64,000 nt of DNA. It comes from Fremontodendron californicum. Its lineage: Eukaryota > Streptophyta > Magnoliopsida > Malvales > Malvaceae. Each line of letters starts with the position of its first letter. Position 1 is the stretch's first letter. The stretch lies in assembly GCA_030761205.1 (NCBI GenBank), contig JAULJL010000015.1, positions 10,173,501-10,237,500 on the forward strand, read 5' to 3'. The position numbers were made by a program, and so were the translations under genes. The notes below the pieces were generated by a model. That model was not told the DNA's origin. It made no database searches and saw nothing but the letters and a program-made list of their open reading frames with translations. Shown piece after piece: positions 38,500 to 48,480 of the stretch.

Positions 38500-39083
38500 G
38501 TCGGTATGATTGGAGTGGTTTGGTTGCTCTTGTAGTGGCTTCTTTTGGGAAACTCCTTCTTGAATGCTTGCCTAGAAGACATGCTTCACAAAATTGGTTA
38601 GGATGGTTGATTGAAGGCATCCCCTTCACCATGTTCTCTTTTCCCAAAGCTTTGAGTGCGCCAAAGTTCAAATGGCCAAATCTCATATGCCAACACCAAG
38701 CTTCATCTTTCACACTAGCCTTCAAGCATCTTGCTTCAATGGTCTTGAGATTTAACATGAACATTCTATTTTTTGACATAAGTACCTTAGCAATCAAATT
38801 AGCATTTTGATCTTTAAGCCAAAGACAACAATCTTTCATGTTAATTTCATACCCCTTCTTATGGAGTTGGCTCAAACTCAAATATATTACTCTTCAATTG
38901 TGGCACATAATAAACATTGGAGATAAGTCTATAACTACCATCTTTTGAGGAAATTAAAATTGTACATTTCCCTCGAATTTGAACTCTTGAAGAGTCTCCA
39001 AAAGAAACATTGCCATTCACATTCTCATCAAGCTCGACAAACTTTTCTTTGTAGCCGCACATGTGATTACTTGCTCGTACCAC
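38465..39083 (-). pseudogene. Protease remnant and gag-pre-integrase zinc finger of copia element 1
   Basis: The protease reads SNHMCGYKEKFVELDE and VYYVPQLKSNI, but the catalytic Asp-Thr-Gly that should precede it is absent; the preceding codons TGG TAC run straight into the later part in a shifted frame. The gag-pre-integrase HHCC finger follows: CWHMRFGHLNFG and FCEACLLGKHSRRSF. Frameshifts lie near 38870 and 38500. Confidence 0.85.
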
Positions 39084-40102
39084 GAACTTTTGTCATCCTT
39101 CTCTTCACTTTTGAGTGCTAGTAACAAGGTTGGCTCCTCTTCATCTTGCTTGTAACCAACAAGATTTACTTTCTCCTCCTTATCATTGGAAGCACTACGA
39201 CACTCCCAAGAATAATGGCCATATTTGTGACAATTATAACACTCAATTTTAGACTTATCATACCTTCCTTCATTTGATCTATGATAGTTTCCTCTTCCAC
39301 GACCTCTAAAGGATTGATGGTTTTTATCTTCATTGTTGGCATTATCTTGGTTGCTTCTTCCTCTACCTCCTTGGCCACGACCACGACCACGAACACGTCC
39401 TCTTCCTCTTCCTCTTTGAATCTTTTCACCTCTATCATCTTTCAAAGAAACCTTTGATTTGAGGACTTGCTCCAAAGGCTCTTCATGCCTCTTCTTGATC
39501 TTGTCTTCTCGAGCTTGTAGGGACCCCTCTAGTTCCTCAATTGTCATGGAGTCTAAATCTTTTGACTCCTCAATGACACACGCCACATAATCAAATTTTG
39601 GTGTTAAGGAACGAAGAATTTTCTCCACCACACGAACATCTTCTATATCTTCACCATATCTCTTCAATTGGCTCACTATAGCCTTCACCCTTGAGCAATA
39701 ATCTGAAATGGATTCGGAATCCTTCATTTGCAAAGCTTCAAAGTCTCCACGTAACGTTTGGAGTCGCACCTTCTTCACTTTGTCAATTCCTTGGAGGGAG
39801 TTTTTCAAAATCTCCCAAGCTTGCTTTGCGTTAGTAGCATCCGCTACCTTTAAGAACATTGTTTCATCCAAACCTTGATGGATGAGAGCAAGGGCTTGCT
39901 GATCCTTTTTCTTTATCTTTGCCAAAGAATCCTTCTCCTCTTGAGACGATGATACTTCATCTATTGGTGAAGTATAGCCTTTATCTACAATCTCCCACAC
40001 ATCTTGTGAGCCAAGAAAGGATTTCATACGAAGACTCCAAGTATCATAATTTTTCTTTGTAAGACGAGAAAATTGGAATGAAGATAAACTACTGTTAGCC
40101 AT
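39017..40102 (-). CDS. Gag polyprotein N-terminal part of copia element 1
   Basis: Open for 361 codons from MANSSLSSFQFSRLTKKNYD. The N-terminal two thirds are the UBN2/copia gag domain (WEILKNSLQGIDKVKKVRL). An Arg/Gly-rich stretch precedes the CCHC knuckle CYNCHKYGHYSWEC near residue 290. The ATG lies about 40 bp inside the 5' LTR and primer site. After SSWYEQ the frame goes wrong because of the deletion that removed the protease active site, and it ends soon after. The gag is intact and could in principle be packaged. Confidence 0.9.
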   Translation of the reverse strand: MANSSLSSFQFSRLTKKNYDTWSLRMKSFLGSQDVWEIVDKGYTSPIDEVSSSQEEKDSLAKIKKKDQQALALIHQGLDETMFLKVADATNAKQAWEILKNSLQGIDKVKKVRLQTLRGDFEALQMKDSESISDYCSRVKAIVSQLKRYGEDIEDVRVVEKILRSLTPKFDYVACVIEESKDLDSMTIEELEGSLQAREDKIKKRHEEPLEQVLKSKVSLKDDRGEKIQRGRGRGRVRGRGRGQGGRGRSNQDNANNEDKNHQSFRGRGRGNYHRSNEGRYDKSKIECYNCHKYGHYSWECRSASNDKEEKVNLVGYKQDEEEPTLLLALKSEEKDDKSSWYEQVITCAATKKSLSSLMRM

Positions 40103-40140
40103 CTCTCAAATACAAGGAAAAATGGCTCTTGATACCACTT

Positions 40141-40422
40141 TGCTAGAAAATAAGAGAAATATTGAGGAAGAGAATACAACTCAACTTTTTATTTCAATTT
40201 CCAAGTACAATAGGTATATATAGGTGACCACTTAACATCTAGTTACATGAACCTCATTAATAAACTATACATGAACCATAATAAATTCTAGATACATCAT
40301 GAACTTCATTAATAAGCCACACATGAATCACCAAATACAAAGCACACACTTAATCTAGAAGAAGACACATGAATCAAAACACTTAAAACATTCTAGATGG
40401 TTGCAAATTATTATTTTCAACA
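40141..40422 (-). repeat. 5' LTR of copia element 1
   Basis: Begins tgctagaaaa on the + strand and ends caaca followed by the ctaaa duplication. Compared with the 3' LTR most of the roughly 11 differences are transitions. Confidence 0.95.
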
Positions 40423-40427
40423 CTAAA

Positions 40428-40710
40428 AACCATGATTTTTAATGGTTTCATACTATGCCAAGTCTTCAATCAATTCAGTGTCATGGGCTTCGCAGGGAGC
40501 GATGCGTTAGTAGTTATCTGGAGTAGTCATTGGTTTTTGATGGCTATGAGAGCTGCTATGGCTATGCAGGTGCTACTGGTTGAGTTCTTGAAAAGTTTAG
40601 CAGACTATGAGAGGCTAAATGTGATGCAATGGGGTTTCTGCTTTGTTTACGGTGCTTGTCTCTGTGGCTTCTGTTTTGCTGTTAAATTCTTTGCTTTCCG
40701 GATTCGGTGA
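40428..40710 (+). pseudogene. Ca2+-ATPase-like C-terminal exon, part 2
   Basis: Continues part 1 in frame: TMIFNGFILCQVFNQF is close to the signature of the last membrane segments of plant autoinhibited P2B Ca2+-ATPases, as I recall them (TMIFN.F..CQVFN.FN). Further down come AMAMQVLLVEFLKSLADYER and LNVMQWGFCF, also in the family pattern (VEFL..FADTERL....W). The middle (SVMGFAGSDALVV...) is diverged. The frame ends at TGA 40708, directly at a dispersed repeat. No catalytic domain exists in the window, so this is a fragment or pseudogene; identity is by memory of motifs. Confidence 0.5.
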
Positions 40711-40848
40711 GTGTCGCAACGAGTATGTGTTCGAGACGAATATATTCAATTTTTCTAATGTTTTCTATATATATGGGATCATATATCATATTCATGTCCA
40801 AATATATGTCGAACACGGATGTTGGACACGATTATTTTAGTAACATAG
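40711..40848 (+). repeat. Dispersed MITE-like repeat (family C), copy 1
   Basis: Reads gtgagtgtcgcaacgagtat, then aatatattcaatttttct and gggatcatata, ending acacggatgttggacacga with agtaacatag. The same order of blocks occurs at 54585-54770 (reverse) and 62985-63172. Confidence 0.6.
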
Positions 40849-40863
40849 GTTAAATTCATTGCA

Positions 40864-41100
40864 GATTCTGCTTCTAATGAGTCATTGAGGTCAAATGGTT
40901 CTCAGTCTGGGTTCCTGAGGGTAAGAACTTGGCCATATGTTTCCCTTGTTGGGGATTCCATTTTCAGTGTTTCTTGTTGCCTCTTTTCCTATTATGTCAA
41001 CCCTGACATTGCGGGACTTTTCTGTAGAATCCAGCAGCTTGAAATCCTCCCCCAGTCCCAGCAAGCAAGGGACTTTTATTTATTTATTTATTTATAAATA
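40864..41100 (+). other. Exon-like open stretch of unknown identity
   Basis: After ttgcag the frame DSASNESLRSNGSQSGFLRV continues with a hydrophobic stretch (YVSLVGDSIFSVSCCLFSYY) and RIQQLEILPQSQQARDF, then runs into tttatttatttatttataaa. Composition and the preceding acceptor look exon-like, and it may belong to the same decayed gene as the upstream ATPase-like fragment. I know no family for it. Confidence 0.25.
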
Positions 41101-41700
41101 AACCAAAGTGATATTCTTTTCAATCTGTTTGTAACTTTGAATATGTCTTAGTTCAGCACCTGTAAATCGGGTGCTTGCACTCCAATATTACCATAGTCAC
41201 TAGTCTTTGTAATTCTGGGACTCAGCATCTTCTCGCTGACCATTCTTTAACTAGTTTCAGTACCTTCAAAATAAAGGGTATATATCACATATTCACATGA
41301 GAATCCATTTGCTCACTTAGCAGGTAACTGCAAAATTCATATTTTTATTTGACATTTGAGATTTGATCATTGGTAAAATTACCATCACTTCATAAAGATT
41401 AATTGGCCAAGCTGCAATGCCAAGAACCAGTCTCAGCCTCACAATCCAATTTCAACTCGAAAGACACAGCCTACAGCAAAAGAAAGGTGCCCTTTTCAAC
41501 GCTAATTATGCTTAGTTGTTTCTATTTGTGGCTATATCTGAGTTATTACCGAGGCTTTTATACAACCAAAAAGCATCCTTCATCTAAATTGTTAAATTAC
41601 CCTCGCAATTGCCATATAAGCATAATCAACGCCAGGGCCGGCTTAATGATAGTCCACGTCAGTCAACATAACCGTAAAATTTTAACAGAGCTAACATTTG
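41101..41700. other. Intergenic DNA upstream of LHCB2
   Basis: No gene is supported. An open stretch 41403-41759 is non-coding in character and overlaps the duplicated promoter unit. Confidence 0.4.
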
Positions 41701-42019
41701 AAATAAAATTTCAAATTGCAAAACATAGAAAAGTTTATTTGATTAAATATGCATTTTAATTAAAGTACAAGGATGAATTGTGCAATTTCCCCCATTAAAA
41801 ACATCTCCAACAAAATCTTTCAAATCCCACGTGGCATAATAACAACCTCTAAATAAAATTTCAAATTGCAAAAAATATAAAAGTTGATTTGATTAAATTA
41901 TTGTAAAAGACTAAATATGCATTTTGATTAAAGTATAGGGATGAATTGCTCAATTTTACCCAACAAAAACATCTCCAACAAAATCTTTCAAATCCCCACG
42001 TGGCATAACAACAACCTCT
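41701..42019 (+). repeat. Tandem duplication upstream of LHCB2 carrying a G-box in each copy
   Basis: Copy 1 (41701-41850) and copy 2 (41851-42019) both begin aaataaaatttcaaattgca and end aacaacctct, abutting exactly. Copy 2 has an extra 18 bp (near ttattgtaaaagactaaa), other differences being point changes. Each holds cacgtggcataa: G-box cores at 41828-41833 and 41997-42002. Confidence 0.9.
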
Positions 42020-42131
42020 ACATCTCTCCAAAAAAATCAACATGGGAATCCACATCCAATGCAACAGCCAATAGAATGCTGCTGACGTGTACATTGCCTG
42101 ATCCACAACATCTTCTCGTGTCCATTATAAC
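41997..42131 (+). promoter_or_regulatory. LHCB2 proximal promoter: G-box, CCAAT-like and TATA-like sites
   Basis: G-box cacgtg at 41997-42002, ccaatgcaacagccaataga about 60 bp downstream (two CCAAT motifs), and a TATA-like attataac at 42124-42131, some 95 bp before the ATG. G-box plus CCAAT context is common for light-regulated LHC genes. Whether these are the functional sites is an inference. Confidence 0.45.
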
Positions 42132-42222
42132 CCCCTTCTCTCCAATGCAAAATAATAGACTGCAACAACCATCAGCAAAACAAAACAAGTCTAGCTAAAG
42201 CCCTCGATCAGGCATAACCACA

Positions 42223-43346
42223 ATGGCAACCTCTGCTATCCAGCAATCAGCTTTCGCTGGCCAGACCGCTTTGAAGCAGTCCAATGAGCTCGTCCGCAAG
42301 GTCGGCGCCTTCGGTGGTGGTCGCGTTACCATGCGCAGAACTGTTAAAAGTGCCCCCACCAGCATCTGGTATATTAATTACCTTTTTATTGCTATACTTC
42401 CTAGTACTAGCTAGTAGTATCTTGTTATAAAGAATTTCCTGTCTTATTAAATATAGTTAACCCAAATCTTGTGAAACAATAGATTTTGGAAAAGAAAGAA
42501 AAAAAACAATTTGTACAGCACTACATTCTAGTAGCAATCAGGCTAATTTTAATCCAACTGAAGCATATGGCAATTAATTTGTTAATATTTTAAAGAGGAA
42601 CCTTGCAAAGAGACCATACTTAGTTTGAATATTAGGAACATTTTTTTTTTTTATTTTGTTGCTTGCAAATCTAATCGTCCAAAGCTAAAAACAGGTATGG
42701 CCCTGACCGCCCAAAGTACTTGGGTCCATTCTCTGACCAAATCCCATCATATCTGACTGGTGAATTCCCTGGTGACTACGGGTGGGACACTGCTGGATTA
42801 TCAGCTGACCCTGAGACATTTGCTAAGAACCGTGAGCTTGAAGTGATCCACTGCAGATGGGCTATGCTTGGTGCCCTTGGCTGTGTCTTCCCTGAAATTC
42901 TTTCAAAGAATGGTGTCAAGTTCGGAGAGGCAGTTTGGTTCAAGGCCGGATCTCAAATCTTCTCCGAAGGTGGCCTTGACTATCTTGGCAACCCAAACCT
43001 TATCCATGCTCAGAGCATTCTTGCAATCTGGGCTACCCAAGTTGTGCTCATGGGATTTGTTGAAGGATACAGAGTTGGTGGTGGACCACTTGGTGAAGGA
43101 CTTGACCCAATCTACCCAGGTGGTGCTTTTGACCCACTTGGATTGGCCGATGATCCTGATGCCTTCGCAGAATTGAAGGTTAAGGAGATCAAGAATGGCC
43201 GTCTAGCAATGTTCTCCATGTTTGGATTCTTTGTCCAGGCTATTGTTACTGGAAAGGGTCCCATTGAGAACCTTTCTGACCACCTTGCTGATCCGGTGAC
43301 CAACAATGCATGGGCTTATGCCACTAACTTTGTCCCTGGAAAATGA
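42223..43346 (+). CDS. LHCB2: LHCB2, chlorophyll a/b-binding protein of LHCII (CAB-151 type)
   Basis: Nuclear gene for a major light-harvesting protein of photosystem II, imported into chloroplasts and inserted into thylakoids. Exons 42223-42368 and 42695-43346 (GT-AG, intron splitting codon 49, Trp); 265 aa, the usual LHCB2 length. Residues 1-37 are the transit peptide. The mature N-terminus RRTVKS (residues 38-43) is the LHCB2 signature, with Thr40 the site known to be phosphorylated by STN7 in state transitions. Helix B has ELEVIHCRWAMLGALG and helix C to A has EIKNGRLAMFSMFGF with the chlorophyll-ligating Glu/Arg/His/Asn residues; WYGPDRPKYLGPFS follows the transit region. It ends VPGK. 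No lesion seen. Confidence 0.97.
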
Positions 43347-43663
43347 ACATCTTAGATAGATCATAGATATGTCGTGAACTCTCCAGTACTGATTTAATTT
43401 CACTGCTTATGTTTTGAGCTATTAAATGCCAGATCTTTTGTGCCTGCAATATTATCTTTCTCAATCTTTCTTGAGATCATGCACTTAAGTAACTGTGGCA
43501 TGTTTCCTTTCTCGTAAGGCATATAGATAGAGGAAGTTCAACTTCAGATATAATTCCTTAACTCTTCTCTTTTTAGCTGCATTATCAAGAAACTTGCTAT
43601 GTAAAGTAATAAAAATAGACTCTAAACTTGTTGAAAAAAGCATTAATGCCAGCCAACAGCTGA
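43347..43663 (+). other. LHCB2 3' UTR and short spacer
   Basis: T-rich sequence after the TGA, containing gagctattaaatgcc; probable 3' UTR. No further gene before the PPR pseudogene on the other strand. Confidence 0.5.
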
Positions 43664-43874
43664 GTCAATCACCAAAATTAATCTTTGCAAGAACAAAACC
43701 CATTTTTAAAATGATGAAAGCGACTATTATCTCTAACAATAATCTTGCGACCATAGATTTTAGAGAGCAGTTTAGTTACAGAATGACAATCATTACAAAC
43801 GCGAAGGTTCTTCAAGATGCGAATGGGACACCCAGCTTCAATATTGATGAGACCAAAGGCAATAGCCAACACCT
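43664..43874 (-). pseudogene. DYW domain end of a PPR protein, downstream part of a split pseudogene
   Basis: The minus strand reads EVLAIAFGLINIEAGCP, RILKNLRVCNDCHSVTKLLS and FHHFKNGFCSCKD. This is the C-terminus of a DYW-type pentatricopeptide repeat protein, with the zinc-binding C-x2-C...C-x-C pattern of the deaminase-like DYW domain used in organelle RNA editing. The final Asp-Tyr-Trp is broken: after GAT the sequence is TAA TTT TGG TGA, as if three bases had been inserted. The upstream end (AGGT at 43874-43871) is the TRIM insertion point; the preceding protein part lies at 49967-50262. Confidence 0.85.
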
Positions 43875-43890
43875 CAGTTAAAGAAATTCA

Positions 43891-44492
43891 TGTTGGATAT
43901 CAATGTATTTTGGGTGTATATATACGAAATACGTATTTCAATATGTAGGTTGTCGTAACTAGATACACGGTGTATAATTAAGGTACACAATTGATATCAT
44001 GTTTGAATGAAAAATTAATCTCAAAGGTACCCACTTGAAGAGGAAGAAGTCTGATCATTACATGTCTCTTCGGACCAATTTTATCCCAGAAAATGTGTCT
44101 ATTCTGATCAAACAGGTTCCATCCAATTGATGTGTCTTTTTCGAACAGGTTCTTTGGCTCCTATAAATACAGACTTCATGTGTCTATATAATTAACTTAA
44201 AAACTAATTCACCGAAAATATTCTTGTCTTCTGAGAGAGAGACTTCAGCATTCTTCTGTTCGCCGTTTTGCATCCGAATGTGCTCTCATTTGCAATGTAT
44301 ATCGAGAAAATCTGGGAGACGATTTGCATTGATACTGTAAGCACCTTAGACAGGCAAAAAACGTCTTAAGGTTAGAGGTCCAACCTTGACTCGATATTGA
44401 TTTTTTCAAATCAATTACTGTAAGTGTCTTTATATTATGTTCATATATTTATATTATGTTTATATGTAGTATATAGCATATATATTCCAACA
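43891..44492 (+). repeat. 5' LTR of copia element 2
   Basis: The LTR has a TATA-like ctataaatacag at about 44160, consistent with its own promoter, and ends in tatattccaaca. The stretch aaaaacgtcttaag (44357-44370) is complementary to DNA just downstream of the LTR. Confidence 0.95.
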
Positions 44493-45251
44493 ATCTTAAG
44501 ACGTTTTTCCGTTTTATTTATTTGCTATATATTGTTGTGAATATATTTATTATATACACGTACTTCCTTATATACTGACAGAATATTATATTGTTACTTG
44601 TTAGAACAATTGCTAACTTATTTTACATACTGACATTCGTATAATGTCTGTTAGCATTTCTATATATTTTTAGTGCACTGGTTTTACTTACTAACTTTTT
44701 GGCAAATCGAGAGGGAAGTTCTTGTACACCATTATTGGGGGCATGAACTTCATCCTTATGATGTTGTTTTTTCCTCGGCATAACCTCTTTGTCCATCCAA
44801 TTGGACAAGTCTCTTTGCCTCTGCCCCCTGGGCCAACCGCCACCTTTATTAAAAGTTTGATGATTCGGTACATTGGCTTTATATCTTGAATAGGTGGCTT
44901 TTACAAGCCCAAGCCGATAGTGTCTTTTTAGACTGATCCGTTTAAACGTTCCCTATGGTTTTATAAACGTATATATATAGTTATAACATGTGTATACTTG
45001 ACTGCATGTGTATACTTGTTACATTGGTTATATATATATATTAACTTCTTATAACATATGAAGTGTGCATTTATAACATATATATGTTGTTGATCGTGTG
45101 ATATATATATATATATATATATGTTGATTGATATATGTTTTTCATAAGACATATATATATTGATATTTGTGTAATATATATATATATATATATTTAGAAC
45201 ATTTATATATATTTTAATATATATAGTGTTAATAATATATATTTCATATAA

Positions 45252-45286
<35 letters not shown>

Positions 45287-45359
45287 CATTGTGTTGTGAA
45301 CGATATAGGTACACTATTTTATATTGTAGTGTATTTATTCTGATATATTATTACGTATG

Positions 45360-45398
<39 letters not shown>

Positions 45399-45548
45399 TG
45401 GAATATATATTTGTAATATATATATTTTTGTGAACATATATTTGTTTGTATATATGTGTTTGTAATATATATTCTATATATATATGTGTACTATATATAT
45501 ATTCTAAATATATATATATAAAGTTGATCCTGTTATTTTAAATAACAG
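44493..45548 (+). other. Leader of copia element 2 with long (TA)n tracts
   Basis: About 1 kb between LTR and gag ATG. The first 14 informative bases cttaagacgttttt (44495-44508) are the reverse complement of an LTR segment. 44960-45530 is dominated by (TA)n tracts with short interruptions; open frames there encode only Tyr-Ile repeats. Confidence 0.8.
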
Positions 45549-46434
45549 ATGGCAGAACAATCTACCAGTAATGCTAGTGCGCCTGTAGCGCCAATGCCAC
45601 CACATGTTAAACGTGATGAGAAACCCGAAAAGTTCAGTGGTCTGGACTTCAAATGTTGGCAGTAAAAAAAAAAAGACAACTCTAAACCTAGCCCGGTTCT
45701 TACGGGATGAGGCCCCGATTCCCAAAGAGGGAGAGACCAATACTACGGTTGTAGCTTCAGTGCAAGCATGGAAGCATTCTGACTTCCTACGCAAGAACTA
45801 TATCCTTAACGGATTGGACAACAAGTTATACAACGTGTAGAGCCCAATCAAAACAGCAAGAGAGCTGTGGGAGTCTTTAGAAAGAAAGTACAGAACCGAG
45901 GATGCCGGCACAAAGAAATTTGTGGTTGGTCGATTTCTGGATTTCAAAATGATGGACTCAAAAATCGTGATAAGTCAAGTCCAAGAATATTAGTTGATCC
46001 TCTATGAAATTGATGCCGAAGGAATGATTCTTAGTGAGTCATTTGAGACGGTTGCATTGATAGAGAAATTGTCACCTTCGTGGAAGGATTTCAAGAACTA
46101 TCTAAAGCACAAGAGAAAGGAGATGAATTTAGAGGATTTGATTATCCGATTAAGAATTGAGGAGGATAACCGTGGTTCAGAAAAGAGGATTAAAGTTTAG
46201 ACTATAGAAGCCAAGGCAAATGTTGTTGAACATTTGCACATGACCAACAAGAGGAAACATGTTGGTTCTAGTTCTTCCCAAGCTAATAAGGGAACAAATT
46301 TCAAGAAGTTCACGGGAACTTGTTTCGTATGTAACAAGCCCGGTCATCGAGCGAAAGACTGTTGTCAGAATAAGAAAAGAGCTCAAGTCAACTTAGTTGA
46401 TGATAATAAGATTGAGCTCACTGTTGTTGTGTAA
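45549..46434 (+). pseudogene. Gag region of copia element 2, with stops
   Basis: Starts MAEQSTSNASAPVAP and reads PEKFSGLDFKCWQ before a stop; later pieces (45994-46200: IEKLSPSWKDFKNYLKHKR and LIIRLRIEEDNR) are the copia gag UBN2 domain. The CCHC knuckle CFVCNKPGHRAKDC is at about 46321-46362. Stops and frame changes occur near 45660, 45840 and 46200. Confidence 0.85.
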
Positions 46435-48480
46435 CAAGTGAACATGGTAGGAAACCCTAAGACATGGTGGGTTGATACTGGTGTCACTTGTCATGTTTGT
46501 TCTAATAGAAAGAGTTTCTCCGAGTATAAAGAAGCTGCTATTGATTAGCAACTATTTATGGGGAACTCTTCGATCTACAAGATACGAGGCCATGGAAAGG
46601 TGGTGCTCAAGATGACAAAGATGACATACAAGAAAGAACTAACTTTGAACTATGTGGTTCATGCTCCTGAAATTCGAAAGAATTTGGTTTTCGGCTCTCT
46701 GTTGAGCAAGAACGGGTTCAGACTGGTATTGAGTCTGATAAATTTATACTCACTAAATGTGGTATGTTTGTGGGTAGAGGATACTTATGTGATAAGCTTT
46801 TTAAGCTCAATGTAATGGTTGTTGTGCCAAAGAACAAGGAATAATAATGAGATTATTTCTTCTGTTTATTGATTGTGTTCTCTAATTTATGGCATGGTAG
46901 ATTAGGTCATGTGAATTACAAGACCTTGTAGAAAATCAGCAATTTGGATTTGGATTTGCTTCAGCAAATTGTTATTGATAAAAATCACAAATGGGAAATT
47001 TGTGTGGAATCCAAATTGGCTAAGGCTCATTTCTATTCGGTAGAAAAAATAAGTAAACATCTAGATTTAATTCACACTTATTTATGTGACTTAAAGTTTG
47101 TGCAAACTAGAGGTGATAAAAAAGATATTGTTATGTCTATTTGCTAAGAAGCAAAGACGAGACCTTGAAAGTTTTTAAACTCTTTAAAAAAATGAGGTCG
47201 AAAATCAATTAAGTAAGATAATAAGGAGTGATAAAGGTGGTGAATATGGTTCATTATTTAATGAATTCTGTTCAGAAAATGGTTTCTTCCATTAAACCAC
47301 TGCTCCTTATTCACCTCAACAAAATGGTATTGCAGAATGTAAGAACCGAACGTTGAATGAAATAATGAACGTTTTGTTGATAAGTTCAGGGTTACCTCAG
47401 AACTTGTGGGGGAGGCTATTTTAATAGCTAATTAAATTTTAAATAAAATATCCCACAAGAAATCGGACAAGACACCATATGAATTATGGAAGGGTCAAAG
47501 ATCATCCTAAAAATACACGAAAGTGTAGGGGTGTCTTGCGAAGGTATAAGTTTCTCCGGCTTAAAAGGTCATAATAAGACCTAGAATTGTGTTCGGTACA
47601 TCATTTGATGGGATTATTACCTAGTCCTTGAGGGCAAGAGAAGGACATGTGAGAAAATGTCAACTTTATGCAACAAGGGTACTCGGGTATGATCTTGTCG
47701 TCAATGAGGGTATCGATATAGTAAGTGGGGAAGAGTGTCATGGTATGGTATCGGCATGCCTTGGTGCTACCATGACTACCCCATTGTGAAGCAAAGGATG
47801 AAACCTTGTCCATGGGATTGGTGATCCCTGATGGTGCCAAGAGTGGCACAAACCCTGAAAGTAAACCATTAGGTTGTAAATGAATGTAAAGACATAACGT
47901 ACTCAGTTAACAAACTGAGTAGATTTACAAGTATTCCTGAAAAGGATACTGGAAGGCCATTGTGGGGGTACTTAGATATTTAAGATACACCTTAAGTTTT
48001 GGACTGCACTATACAAGATATCCAGATGCAAGATGGATATTCTATACTAAAGATTTCAAATTCACTAATGGATTTATCTTTATTATTGGAGGAGCTGCAG
48101 TGTTTTGAAAATCTTCTAACAAACGTGTATTGCCAGATTTACCATGGTATCTGAAGTTATAGCTTTAGATAAAGCTGGAGATGAAGCGGAATTGCTTCGA
48201 AAGTTTAGAAGATATTCCAAGTTGGCCGAAACATGTGCCTGCAATTTGTATACATCGCGATAGCCAATCTACAATTGGTTGGGCACAGAGTTGTTTTTAT
48301 AACGGTAAATCTCGACAGATTCGTCGAAGACATAATACCGTTAAATAGTTGCTCTCAAATGGAATTATCTCTTTTGATTATGAAAAAATCAAAGGATAAT
48401 GAAGCGCGCTTACGAAAAGTTTTAACAAGAGAGCAAATATATCATCGAGGGGAATGGATCTTAAGCCTATAAATTAAAGT
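46435..48480 (+). pseudogene. Broken pol region of copia element 2, RT core missing
   Basis: The protease active site reads WWVDTGVTCHVC (46470-46505). Gag-pre-integrase pieces follow (WHGRLGHVNYKTL near 46893), then integrase (YSPQQNGIAECKNRT near 47310). From about 47440 the text changes and no reverse transcriptase YVDD region is found. RNase H-like pieces reappear at 48040-48475 (TMVSEVIALDKAGDEAE and RQIRRRHNTVK). So RT was deleted or replaced. In-frame stops occur throughout. Confidence 0.75.

Larger units (their letters stand above)
35769..40422 (-). mobile_element. Complete Ty1/copia retrotransposon, copia element 1
   Basis: LTRs of 282 bp at 35769-36050 and 40141-40422 (tg...ca ends), flanked by a perfect 5-bp target duplication ctaaa (35764-35768, 40423-40427). 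By hand count the LTRs differ at about 11 positions, roughly 96 percent identity. Beside the 5' LTR (minus strand) the primer site tggtatcaagagcca is near-complementary to initiator tRNA-Met; a purine tract (ataggggaa) adjoins the 3' LTR. Domain order gag, protease, integrase, RT, RNase H is that of copia. Several frameshifts and a protease-site deletion make it non-autonomous. Confidence 0.95.

Noticed and set aside
40432..40710. Standalone 92-aa membrane protein gene
   Set aside because: Better read as the second part of an exon split by copia element 1, since the frame continues across the collapsed target duplication.
43594..43881. 95-aa + strand open frame
   Set aside because: Antisense of the conserved DYW-domain fragment, which is the real signal.
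44961..45465. Long open frames of Tyr-Ile repeats on both strands
   Set aside because: They are translations of (TA)n tracts in the leader of copia element 2.
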